From contig JAMKCF010000011.1 in assembly GCA_023634235.1 (NCBI GenBank), positions 4,792,001 through 4,856,000 on the forward strand: a stretch of 64,000 nucleotides of DNA. Reading direction: 5' to 3'. The translations under genes and the position numbers were made by a program. Positions 22,685 through 33,650 of this stretch are shown in pieces. Every line of letters begins with the position of its first letter. The first letter of the stretch is position 1. This DNA comes from Pisaster brevispinus. Taxonomy: Eukaryota > Echinodermata > Asteroidea > Forcipulatida > Asteriidae. The notes under the pieces were generated by a model. It saw only the letters and a list, made by a program, of their open reading frames with translations. It had not been told where the DNA came from and searched no databases.

Positions 22685-22738
22685 GCTGGCACCAAAGATT
22701 ATAGAGCGCCTTCGGCGCTCTATAATCTTTGCTGGCAC
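22685..22738. mobile_element. 39-bp perfect hairpin between 8-bp direct repeats
   Basis: caaagattatagagcgcc at 22693-22710 is followed by ttc and then by its exact reverse complement at 22714-22731. The palindrome is bordered on both sides by gctggcac (22685-22692 and 22731-22738, sharing one g with the arm). An 8-bp direct repeat around an inverted repeat resembles a hAT- or P-type insertion with target duplication, reduced to its terminal inverted repeats. It could alternatively be a structural hairpin of other origin. Confidence 0.55.
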
Positions 22739-23046
22739 ATAATAACATAATGTGTAAACAGACAATTGAGGGCGCTGTCTTAGAAGAGTAATAAATCGAC
22801 CATAATCTTCGTGGGTGAACAGCTTCTGTTCTCTTCCAATTCACCATAGAATCCCCCTTTCCTGGACACAATCTGGGCCTAGGTGAGTTAACACGAAAAC
22901 TTCAAATCAAATAAGAAACAACAAATACAGTTGGTGTGTTTGGTTTTACCACCACCAACAGTTGGCAACACTAAACACTAACCAGCTAACAACACAACAC
23001 AGGACAGGTCAAATAAAATAGTATTCATTAGCGGTGTTACTATATG

Positions 23047-23212
23047 CCGGAAAATACCGGAAAATACCGGAAAATACCGGAAAATACCGGAAAACTACCG
23101 GAAAATACCAGAAAACCACCAGAAAATACCGGAAAACTACCAGAAAACGACCGGAAAACTACCGGAAAATTCCCGAAAACACAGAAAAATACCGGAAAAC
23201 ACCAGTAATGTT
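23047..23212. repeat. taccggaaaa short minisatellite
   Basis: Units of 10-11 bases, 'taccggaaaa' and the variant 'ctaccggaaaa', repeat about 15 times with drift to 'ccagaaaa'. The open frames across it (KIPENTGKYRKTTGKYQK) are by-products of the repeat. Confidence 0.9.
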
Positions 23213-23217
23213 ACTGT

Positions 23218-23400
23218 TGGGCGCGATCGGTCAATCTGCGCTATCGAAAGATCTATTGTTCGCGCAGCAATCGGTCGATTGCGCAACAATCGGTCGATCG
23301 CGCAACGACTGATCGCGCTACGAATATTTATTGCGCGAGCGATCGATCGATTGTGCAGGAATGGTTTTGCGCGATCCACCGATCGTGCAGGTATAATGAA
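23218..23400. repeat. CpG-rich degenerate repeat (gcgcaacaatcggtcgatc)
   Basis: Words such as 'gcgcgatcggtcaatc', 'gcgcagcaatcggtcgattgcgcaac' and 'gcgcaacgactgatcgcgc' recur every 20-25 bases. The stretch is markedly richer in CpG than its surroundings and full of short palindromes (gcgcgatc, cgatcgatcg). Nature unknown. Confidence 0.6.
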
Positions 23401-24021
23401 TGTTCATGAGTGCAATGGTGCGAATATTTTCATGAGTTAAAAGATGGAATGTTCTTTTCAACGAGGTGGAGCTGAGTTGAATGGAACATTCCATCTTTCA
23501 ATTTGTTTTGTATAACATCCAAGTGTCCAAGTAGATCTTTGTTTGTCATTTTGATTGGAAGATAAAACTTTCAAAACAAACTAAGCGTACAATAACAATA
23601 TTTAATTGTGACATTACACCCATTTCTTTTGGTTTGGCTTGTTTGGATTCAACATTGACTAAGTGCGTTCTTTACTGCTATTTTGAGACACGCGCGGGCG
23701 CCGTAATGACATGTAGTATGTGCCTTGCAGTTACAGTAACTGTACTGCTGCATTATCAAAGACACGCGCACGCAATGATGTGGTACGCACCGTGGCAATA
23801 GAACAAATCGGATGGAACAAAAAAATGCACGGTGAATGGAACGAAAAATGCACTGTGATTGTGAATGACGAAGCAGGCAATGGTACATTTATTTGCTATC
23901 ACGTGACGGACAATCCTCCAATCAAATGGCAAGGATCTGCGTGGGTGTTATAATCTACAACAGTCTCACTCTCAGTCTCACCTGATTGCTGGTATTTTTG
24001 TTCCACTCCAACTTGACAATC

Positions 24022-24056
24022 GTCCCAACTATATTCATACTCTAGATAGTTGGGAC
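24022..24056. repeat. Inverted repeat gtcccaactat ... atagttgggac
   Basis: Two 11-base arms around 13 bases. A sequence near 45,700-45,760 on the other strand matches this segment with the arms fused into a perfect palindrome, so both are members of one repeat family. Confidence 0.6.
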
Positions 24057-24235
24057 TGGCATCATAACTAGTCGCAGGTGAGGTTGGTAAGTAGACCCCC
24101 AAGATGGTTCATGGCGAGCATTCCAGACGCTGAAGTTAGTAGAGACGATGGCAATCACTCAACAGTCTTTTTTGAGAGACTAAAGAGCTTTAGTTTTGGT
24201 GAATGAAAAAATATCAAAAATTCTAGTAGTGATTT

Positions 24236-24405
24236 CAGCCGTCGAGTTCACCAAACTCTTCCTAACTTAGGATTAATCTTAGGACTTAAGACGAGTCCCA
24301 GCCTTGCACTGTAACATGTAAACCTTAAGATTAATCCTAAGTTAGGACTAGTTACTCGTCCTAACTCGAGATAGGATTAATCCTAGCGTTTCGTGAAATC
24401 GGCTG
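24236..24405. mobile_element. MITE with cagccg ends and nested 'cctaacttaggattaatc' repeats
   Basis: The outer ends, cagccg...ttcaccaaactc and the reverse complement of cgtttcgtgaaatcggctg, are related. Inside, cctaacttaggattaatcttagg (24261) faces ccttaagattaatcctaagttagg (24323), and a third copy, ggattaatcctag, lies near the right end. No coding capacity. It resembles small non-autonomous DNA transposons of marine deuterostomes, from memory and not from a search. Confidence 0.65.
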
Positions 24406-25071
24406 CAGGAGTGACCAGACCACAAGCCCACCTTGTTGGGCTGTCGCTGTGGCTCTCTTTTAACGATCGGTCTTATCATGTAGTCGCCATTACAGCCCAC
24501 CATCTAAACGTGTCTAGAATTTCAAAGCACGAGCAAGTTGTACCACTTTGATTGCAAATTTCTCCCCTTTATAAACATCCCATATTACTACAACCTACTT
24601 CATTTTATTCCTTACATGTAATTTACTAAGAGAATGTCAGTGCGGCCAATGACATGAATGAGACATAAATATCAGCCAATCAGAGAAAGCCTACTGTGTA
24701 AATGTTTACTACATGTACATTGTAAAAGAAAGCTTTCCTTTTTTTGTAACGGATTTGTCAAAGATATCTTCAATATTTCTTTTCCCAAAGACATCAAGTC
24801 TTTGAAGCCTGCCCTACCCTCTAAACCCTATAATCTAATACCCTTTCATGCTTGCAGTTGTAGATTTGATGTACATAGCAGCACTTTTTTCTTTATTTCA
24901 AAAACAAAGCTTTGATTTGTACAAATCATCTGATCACTCAACAATGACACCATCATCCTGTACGACCTAGTCTAGCACCATGCTCTTCGCTGTGTAGTTC
25001 AAGGATATGTAATCAAGCATCAATCTTCCCAAGAACCAGCGGGCGTCGGCCCTCTATCCTGTTATTTGCTA

Positions 25072-28000
25072 ATGCCAAGAGACAAAAAGCAATCCAAGAC
25101 CAAGAAATTCAGAGGTAAGGTATCAATTAAAAATGAATTGATAACTGAACATAAAAACCCATACTCTTACCTCCAACAATATAAATGTTCACAAACCTTG
25201 CTTTAATGCTCCGCATACAATTTTTAATATTATCATCCTCTGGTCCGTTCACTGGATATGATGATGCAATATAATGCTGTAAGAAGGTAATGCATCATGA
25301 TGCTGTAGGAAGGTGATGCATTATGATACTGTAAAGAAGGTGATGCAATATAATGCTGTGTGAAGGTGATGCAATATGATGCTGTAGGAAGGTGATGCAA
25401 TATGGTGCTGTAAGGAAACTTATTTTGATTTTTCTTTTTCATCCTCTTCCCATTATCAAATACATTAACACACATATCTGTGTTGTGTACATGTAGCCTA
25501 TGTGAAGAGATAAGAAATATTTTTGCAGTGACACCATGTAGATCAATCTGTTTTGAGTGACGGTGGTTTTGAGAAGAACCGGAGGACTCAACGTTTCGGA
25601 CAGTATACTCAGTCTGTCATCAGGAGACTGCTGGCTCACCGCACTCTCCCTTATAATCCCCAGACCCAGTTGGAAATCCAGCAGTCTCTTTACGACGGAC
25701 AGAGTATACTGTCCGAAACGTTGAGTTCTCCGGTTCTTCTCAGAACCACCATCACTCAAAAGAGATTTTATCTACATGGTGTCACCGCAAAAATATTTCT
25801 TATTATCCTTCCACCATGCAAACCTTCAATCCTATATGTGCAGAGAAGCAAATAAAAGCCAAAAAGTTGATGATTTAGATTCTAAGAGTCTGGTGAAATG
25901 ACCCAAATTTTACACTAGTGTTTTACGTGTGCAACACCTGGTTTTATTGTTTAAAATTTGTGTTAATTTTTTTTTACTAAGCTTCTTCAGACAGTGATCT
26001 GATCAGTCAAACTGAGAGTGAACATTCTAATGCTAGTGAGCCCTCTAGCCCAAAGAAAAAACACAGGAAGGCCTCTGCTAAACAGGTACGTTCATGTAGG
26101 ATAAGGTCATAGAAGTATAACGTGCTATTTATGTTTGTTTGAGACGGTGTTGTTGTCAAGACCAGACAGTCCGAGACCAAGACCAGGACCAACAGACCGA
26201 GACCAGGACCAGACAGTCCGAGACCAAGACCAAGGCCATCCAAGACCAAGGTCGACAGCCCGAGACCAAGACTAATTCCAACCTTGCAAATAAAGCCTAC
26301 AAATCATCTTTGAATGATCATCTAAAACTTGGGAATCCCTTTTTCCCCGAGTCTTCATTTACGTTGTTTTATGTGGGAAATATCACTTTATAGTGACGGT
26401 GCATTCAAGAAGCACTTGACAAACATTATTTCTCCTAAAATGCATTTCATTTTCTCAAAAGTCTGACAAAGGGTTCCAGATCTTAAAAAGTGTACTAAAA
26501 AGGCATTTCAACCTTTTCATTGCCACAGGATGATACATTCCAAGAAGCGTACAGTATCCTTAGTGCTAGGAAAGTAGATCAAAGAACCCAACCTACTTAT
26601 TTTGGAGTAACATACAGCTTTTTTTTTTACCAGGCAGACTTAATGTAAGTCTGAATTTGGTTAAAGGTCTGAAGATGCTCATCCCTGAATGTAATGCACA
26701 AGACATTATCCTCAGTCTGACTTACACAATGTGGCAAACCAAAAGTCAGTGCTTATCATAAGAATTTGACCCAACTACATGTGCACATTTTTTCTTTTTC
26801 TGAAGTGTAATTGGGAAAACATTCATAAAAATATGTAGCCCTACTTGGAAAAACATTTTTTTCAATGTGTGTGTTCGGCCTTATTTATTTTACCGAAAAT
26901 GTTTATCTTTCCTTTCTTTGTTTTCAAAAGATGAGGTTCCCTAATCTCAGTAGTTCAGCAGGCAGTGCATGTTATGCATTTCAGGAACATCAGCATCTTT
27001 GAGGTCTTTATATGCAAACTGTGGAGTTGTCGAATCGGCAGACATGACAAAATGACAAAGTGACAACTAAAAGAGACGGACTTAATTGTATTTTTGTCAC
27101 AAGTTTCACAAGGTCAGCAGTATTAATTCCTGGAAATGAGTTATACTTAAGATGGTGCCCTACTTAACCATTAATGCATACAACAAGAACGCGTGTCCAG
27201 TTAGAGATGGTCACAGGGGCCCAGTGTGTATGCATGCATTATACGCACTTGCATGTAGCACACTGTGGTTGGATCAATCTATTTCCCATTTCGAGTTGTG
27301 ATTGTTGATGTATGCCAGGGTGCAGTACAGTGTATTGTTGAGCGCAATCTTTGAAGATGTGCAAGTAGGTCCATTTTTTCAAAAATGCGCATTGTGCCAT
27401 TTTTGACAGTGCACTCACATGTACAGTACATGGAGTGAATTACCCTGTAGTTGCTGTGTAGGATTTTTGTGAATGAAACGGCGCACACGTTCCTGCAGCA
27501 GGGTTTCGTTGGACAATTTATCAGTGTACGAGACATTTTGCTTGTTATCAAAGTGCATATTTTTTTAATGGTCCTGAGCTGGTCTCGAGCCAAAATGGGG
27601 TCTGAGCCAAAGGAAGCAGTCAAGTGGAAACACATGACTAGAGAGAGAAAGAAAAAGACAGAAAGCACACAGAAAATGCAAAGGGGGGTAAACAATAAAT
27701 AAGGAGACAAAGTGGGAGTCCGTACTTTCCAAAGGACCCAAGCAACAACAGAGTTCCAAGGGGAAAGGTCCCTTTGTTTGTTACTTTCCACCCTTTACTT
27801 TCTCCCAATCATAAAATATTCAGTTTTAACCATCAAATTCTACACACATCCCCTTTTGCCATAGGGAACTTTTATGTGTGCCAACACTTTCAAATGCATC
27901 GTTTGTAGAGAACACATCAGAGAATAGACTCCTTCACCAGCCACTCTAGTGTTACCACACATAACACAAGAGGTCATGTCACCTGCACCACCAATAATCA

Positions 28001-29959
28001 CATCTTTGTATATAATATCTTGCAAAGTTTGCCGTGTTCAATAGTGATACATAAGGTGAAACAAGAACTACACTCACCTTTCTACAGCTACAGATCCACA
28101 GTAACCCAAAAGGTGGATCCACCTGTAGGACATCACTTCAGTCTTCCTAATTACTCCTTTTCTGACATGATTTTATTGGGCATTTACGCATTAGGTAATC
28201 GTAAACAGAGATACTCTTCACCTGAGTAGGGAGAAACTGTGGATAAGGCGACCGCAGACCATTCTGAACATCCAAGAAGGAAATGACTGTTCTAACCTTT
28301 TGTATTTGCCGTCTCCTTTTTCCCACAGACATACTCCTTTTTAGTCTGCCTCATTCACTGATGACCATTCAGCCCAGTGCTCTTAACATCCAGGAAGGAA
28401 ATGACTGATATAACCTCTTGTCAAGTTGCCTTCTCCTTTTCCCCACAGATATCCTTCTTTTTTAGTCTGCCTCATTCACCAGTTACTTACTTTTTCTCCC
28501 TCTTCTGTGTTTCCAACTTCTTGTGGTCAAACCAGCCCCTCCCCTCCAACCCCCCCATTGTCTTATTAATTATTGTTTACCCCATGCTTGTTCCTTGAGC
28601 TTTCTGCCTCTCTCTTTACTTGTTTTTCCACTTGACTCCTTCTGTTACACTAATACCTACCTCTTTATGAGTGTTGTATTGTCATTTAACCTTCGAGAAA
28701 GACTCTGCTAGGGTTGAAATGTCGGGCCATTAACCGTGACGATTTTTTGCACAAGTAATGCTAAGCACAGAAGGAAAAATCTTGTTTAAAGCAGATATAG
28801 CCTAGTCTTACCAGCCAAAATGTAATCAGTTAAACGTTGTAGCTGGTACCCCAATCATTTTTGTCTTTACTTGCACAGAAATTGCTTAAGAGTATCTCAG
28901 GCCTCTCTGTTATTCACTACAGGACTGTGAAATCTTTTTTAAAGTAGATATTCGCTTTTACATTGAAATGGTTAAGTTTTAGCTGCGCATTATTTTTACG
29001 GGATTTGTCCGGCTACTTCATGGCCAAATATCACTGAATAGAAAAGGCATTCTTAAAGCTTGGTATTTGATTGACTACCCAAGTCTGCAAAACCTTTAAA
29101 AATATGTAATAGACAGTTGAGGTTTATGACTGTTTATGACACCATTCAAAACATAGGAAGCATGCCGGCAAATGGCAGCCGACAAACTTTTTTTCAGAAG
29201 ATTATCGATTAATGAGACAAAAACTTAGTTTGTTTCTGAAGTCGCTTTTAAATGTTCACGTCAGTCAAATTAGTTCGAAATCTGGCCTTTACCACTTTGA
29301 AAAATTAATGATGGCCATTTGTTTTGCATTATCCATGTACATGTGTTGATATTAGTTAGAAACAATTTAACTCTTATGTTTAAGGCAACATATGACATTT
29401 CGTTGTTAATCAACAGGCCACTGGTGCTTCTGACGTCACACAGGGTCTCTTCCCTCCTCAGCCCATCCACACCGGTCACATCAGTGCAACTAATCCCTTT
29501 GACGACAACCCTAATCCTGACCCACGCAGAAACCACGCGGGATTCATGTCGCGCCGCATGAACCCCCGCAGCGTTAATGCGGCACAGTTTCCTGGAATGA
29601 TGAATAGTAACTTCCAGCGAGGGATTCCGCCCAGCAACTACCCTGGTGGTCCACCGCCAGGACCCCCTAACGGCCCTCCTGCTCATCCCATGTTCAACAT
29701 GAATAATCCCCATGGTCCACCCCTTGTTCAATGTGGTCTTTGTCGCCAGGAGGTCCATGATAGTGAAGATGCTATACAATGTGAAAGTGGTTGCAATATG
29801 TGGTTTCATCGCCTGTGTACTGGCTTAACTGAAGCTGCATATTCCTTATTAACCACAGAGTATCTTGCTGAGTGGGCATGTGATCGTTGTATTAAAGAAA
29901 AGAAGATTCCTATGGTAAGAGTTAAACCACAACCAGTTATGCTATCTGGTCAACAGTGA
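25072..29959 (+). CDS. pygo: Pygopus-like Wnt chromatin cofactor (3 coding exons)
   Basis: Coding exons at 25072-25114, 25982-26085 and 29417-29959 join in phase (690 nt, 229 aa). Donors are gtaagg and gtacgt. The acceptors ctaag|ct and caacag|gc are supported by frame and homology. Residues 38-44 are a nuclear localisation signal (PKKKHRK). SATNPFDDNP at 72-81 is the NPF box of the Pygopus N-terminal homology domain, and a G/P/N-rich linker follows. Residues 155-207 form a PHD finger with C4HC3 zinc ligands (C155, C158, C171, C175, H180, C183, C204, C207) and the family signature CESGCNMWFHRLCTGLTEAA. Pygopus binds Legless/BCL9 and methylated H3K4 to aid beta-catenin/TCF transcription in the nucleus. 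The linker between NPF and PHD is about 75 residues, against 200-300 in vertebrate PYGO1/2, so the protein is short. The exon 2 acceptor could also be the cag at 25990. Confidence 0.92.
25262..25416. repeat. ~27-bp minisatellite in pygo intron 1
   Basis: About six tandem copies of 'gatgcaatatgatgctgtaggaaggt' with substitutions (aatataatg, catcatgatg, attatgatac). It lies 150 bases after the first exon. Confidence 0.85.
25511..25802. mobile_element. Fold-back element, 125-bp arms, in pygo intron 1
   Basis: The left arm 25511-25634 and right arm 25678-25802 are near-perfect reverse complements around a 43-base loop. Both arms contain gagaagaaccgg, ctcaacgtttcggacagtat and a terminal taagaaatatttttgc. 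On the minus strand of the left arm CTGATGA is followed by a CAG/CTG stem and CCGAAACG. On the plus strand of the right arm a ggacag/ctgtcc stem leads into GAAACG. Those words resemble a decayed hammerhead ribozyme core such as is found in Penelope-like elements and retrozymes. No ORF of its own. Confidence 0.75.
26158..26271. repeat. gaccaa/gaccag hexamer repeat in pygo intron 2
   Basis: Irregular tandem array of gaccaa, gaccag, gaccga and related 6-mers directly after pygo exon 2. Confidence 0.8.
26272..28265 (+). other. pygo intron 2, proximal part
   Basis: Intronic sequence without a supported feature. Open frames on either strand here show no recognisable protein. Confidence 0.6.
28266..28479. 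repeat. Tandem ~95-bp direct duplication in pygo intron 2
   Basis: 28266-28358 and 28383-28479 share aacatccaagaaggaaatgactg, a middle part with ttgccttctcctttt and cccacagayat, and the end tttagtctgcctcattcac. Similarity is about 80-85% by eye. Each copy has a pyrimidine tract and cacag, resembling an acceptor. Confidence 0.75.
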
Positions 29960-31484
29960 CAATAATGAAATATGGAACCGTTAAACTCCTCATTGAGAGG
30001 TTTGGTTGGCTACACACCATGTATGTACAAAATGTAACATCACTAAATTTGAGTGTGAATCTAAAAGGGTTCTTTTGAGATCCTTTTTGAGAGTATGGTT
30101 CCTACAGGATCCTATTAGTCTCCTCGTTTGTAAAACTACCCTGCCCTCATGTTTGATAAGATTAATTGGATAGTTAAGTTAACAACTAAAAGCTGGGTTA
30201 CACAGAAGCTAATTCTGCTCTGGTCTGGCCTTCATCAATTTTGAAATACGCAGCTTCAAGCAGGCAGATGGAGCTTCAGCCAAAAAGGCGAAGCTAAATG
30301 AGTGGTTTTGGGAACGCGATGCAGATTGGATTGGAATAAATTACAAGATGGCTGCATATACTTTGGTTGTTAATCAGATCCTTACATGTTTTTGTACAAT
30401 GAAGGTATTGACCATGGTTGAAGAAATCCAGGAGTTGAAAATGATTTTGACCTCCATTTTCTTTTGTCTTACATGCATGTGATTATGAAGATATATTATG
30501 ACCAAATAACTGGCAGTGGCACATGACTGGCTATACATGTGTACTGTTCCAGATGATGAGTGCACTAAAGGCATAACAAACCCAATAACATTGACGCTGT
30601 AAAGTAAAAGTACAGGATTGATAAACATCGCAGAAAAGTTTGACAAATTTCGAGTACCCTCCAAATCATTTCGATCTGAATTACTACCAGAATTGAGAAA
30701 ATACAAGTTGAAGATCACAATGTCTGATAATGATTCTATATGTAAAAAGGATGTACATGTATTATGTTTATGGACATCCACAGCAAGCATTTTAAAACAA
30801 ACTGTATTTTAAACATGACCATCGAATTTGATGACACTTGGACAGGCTGGTTGTAGGTTGTGTTTCTTCAAAACTATTGATATATTTTTCTGATTAAATT
30901 TTCATTATTTTTTTCTCAAGAGTCAGACAATATTGAAAACTTCACAGTTTTTACGGTTCAAAATTTGTAGAGATGGAAAGGTTCTTTCCAAATATTTCTT
31001 GAACATTATGTTTGATCTCATCAATTGCTATCCATTTGATGTTATACTTGTAGTTGTTCAGAGGAGTGATTTAATTGTGGCAACTGTAAAATGTCTTTAA
31101 AAGGTATGGAACGTTTTGAACTGGTTCTCCAATAACTTACTTACTACTCCATTCATGCTTGAATCACCCTAGTAAAACTAGCCATCCCCACTTTAAACTG
31201 GTATTCCCACTACGTGAACATGTACATGTATATGGGTTGTGCTTGCATGTTGGGAATAGAACTATACAAATAGTATGTTATCTTATAGACCTCTTATAGT
31301 ATCTCTCCGCAGTATAAAGTGTGTCTAAAGATGCATTTTCTCTACTTAAATTTGTTTTATATCAAGATGTGTAAAAAGGTGTAAAATGTCAAAAGCCGAT
31401 GTTAATTTCTTATACTGTTATAGTTTGTATGATTTAAATTGTATCATCCAGTGGTTGTAAATGTTTATTTGCATTCTCAATAAA
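29960..31484 (+). other. pygo: Putative pygo 3' untranslated region
   Basis: About 1.5 kb of AT-rich sequence without coding signal lies between the pygo stop codon and an AATAAA at 31479-31484, the first convincing polyadenylation signal in context (ctcaataaacattg). Extent of the UTR is inferred. Confidence 0.45.
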
Positions 31485-31617
31485 CATTGTACAAGTGGCG
31501 AATTCTTTGCAGTACATGTTATCATTAAGTATTGGCAGTATACTCGATGGTTAATAAATAATGATTCTTGTTTCAATCAGGATGCCTACCTTGTTCAGAC
31601 CAAAACTTCAACATGAT

Positions 31618-31680
31618 ACAGTCAACTCTCGTTAGTACGAGCTCGGAAGATACGAGACCCCGGTTTATGCCAGGTTTTCC
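31618..31680. mobile_element. Possible pogo/Tigger-like terminal repeat remnant
   Basis: tacagtcaactctcgttagtacgag resembles the ends of pogo/Tigger transposons (CAGT.AACTCTCGTTA after a TA target). Only one end is visible, so this is a weak call. Confidence 0.25.
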
Positions 31681-32282
31681 ACCAGCCCTAAACTGTCCCA
31701 TCAGTGTTTCAATGTCTTAAAAAACGGAATATCTGAGCACGGTCGTAATAAGAACACAGATAACACATGTACAAGGTATTTTTTGCGGCCCTGTGACAAG
31801 ATGTATGGTTTTTTCATACTTTTTGGCAAAAATTGTTGTGTAACAAAAGCTTGTCACTCCAGAAACATTCTGCTGGTAACCGAACATGAAACGAACATTC
31901 AGCATACCAGCTAAAGCCAGGCAGTACAGAATTAGTCACATCCATGAACGACAAGTTTATACTGCTATTCTTCCTTTACAACGATTTATGATGTACCTCC
32001 TTCGCACATATCCAACATATCTAACATGTTTTAAAAGAAACCTGAATTTTTGGTTTTGACAGTTTTGATTCTCGACTTGTGTGTTTACAACTTTTACTCT
32101 GAAAACTTGATCTTCTGATTCACTGTGTCAATTATTACCTTACCACAAATGAATAACACAACCTCAATCGTTTAATTTAATCAGAAAGCATTTTACTTTA
32201 TTAGCATACACTGTAAATATATCGGAACAGTTTTGCTAAGTTTTCTGTAGCATGTCATGTAAAATAATTCTGGGTTGAACAA

Positions 32283-32455
32283 ATAAAAGTACCCGAGTGG
32301 GACTTACACCTGCGACCTCTGGATTGACGTGCCGGTGCTCTGCCAACTGGGCTATCTATCCAAAATGCAGGCTGTCTCCCTAGTATATTGGTCTTTGTTC
32401 AACCCCAATTTATAAAAAATTTACCCCGTCAGTTTCCCTTGTGGTTTATTACTTG
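32283..32455. mobile_element. tRNA-derived SINE, inverted composite
   Basis: The first half is the minus-strand tRNA-like head (ggacttacacctgcgacctc ... ctgccaactgggctatctatcc). The second half is the plus-strand tail of the same family (ttgttcaaccccaattta ... gtcagtttcccttgtggttt). Two partial copies thus meet head to head. Confidence 0.65.
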
Positions 32456-32470
32456 ATACTAGAAAAAAAA

Positions 32471-32768
32471 AAGTCGCATCTTAAAGTGATCCCTCTGCTG
32501 TCGCTTCTCAGGTTGTGTTGTAAACTTGAGTGTGATCCCTGGCTAGACGGCCGCTATCAGTTGTATGGCTTCTGACTGGCACCCCGAACAAAGATATTGA
32601 CAAAATAAACCGCCAACATCAGAATAGATAGCTCAGTTTGTAGAGTTAATCCGGAGTTCTCAGGTTCAAGTCCAGCTCTAGTAATTTTTTCTATGTGTGA
32701 GTCAACCCAAAATTGTCTTAAATTTACCCAGTCAGTTTCTCTTGTCGTTTATTACTAGGTCAAGTTAA
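32471..32768 (+). mobile_element. tRNA-derived SINE, near full length
   Basis: It begins with the leader aagtcgcatcttaaagtgatccct. A tRNA-like part follows with A-box (gatagctcagtttgtagag) and B-box (ggttcaagtcc). It ends with the tail ttacccagtcagtttctcttg. Same family as the copies near 34,000 and 36,800. Confidence 0.7.
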
Positions 32769-33650
32769 ATATCAGTTAAAATTTGCTTGAGAAGATGAAT
32801 GATCGTCATACATGTCATAGGTTTTTTCATAAACATAAGATATTATTGCGTAAATTGTATGCATCCAGTAACTTATCTAGCTTTTACTATCACTGGTATT
32901 TGACTTCTATTCCAACTCTGGTTTTCTCATAGCGTATAAGGATGATGTCTTCTTCACCTCATGCTGTCTTGTTGAATGTTGTTACTCAATGTGAAAATGG
33001 TGCAGTCCACTTGAAGTTCACTCTGTGCCAACCTGGTGTAAAATGGGAAAGTCAAGGAAAATAGTTCTTAGTAGCAGCCTACACGCCAGTGATGTACGTG
33101 CTTGTGTGTTTGTATAGACTCCTTTAACCGACATCACACGCAGCTACTGTCTGCTCATGGTCAGCCACTTTGTTTATAACAGGAATGTGATTTCTCCGTT
33201 TTTAACCGGAAATACGTTTTTTTTACCCCCCCCCCAAAAAAAAAAAGAGAAACCAAATAGAATGCCCCAGAGTGCAGATTAGGGCTTTTAAAACAAAATA
33301 TAAGTAGGCTTCGAGCTCGCAAGTTTTCGCCCTCGCAAGCTTTCACACTTTTGCTCACAGTTCAGTTTTTTTTTCAACAGCCTATCACATCCCTGTTATA
33401 AGGATACGACACACATCTACTAGTACATGTCGCCTAAAATGTGCACTGCACAGTAAAAAAAGAAGAAGGGGAGAATTTGACTCCCAAAATCAGTGCAATT
33501 GGGATTTATTGTGGGTGATGCCTGGTGAATTTGGTCAATGGATGAAAATAATGTTGGCCGTCAATTAAAGTAATATCAACACCTATTAAAAAGATCTAAC
33601 ATGAGGCAGCAATAGAATCAAGTTTTTCTTTTGAACACAGATAAAAGAAC

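Noticed and set aside
25591..25720. A functional hammerhead ribozyme
   Set aside because: Neither arm has the complete core with correctly placed stem II and cleavage-site partner; only a resemblance is reported.
29270..29809. 179-codon minus-strand frame over pygo exon 3
   Set aside because: Antisense to the PHD/linker exon, whose plus-strand frame matches a known family.
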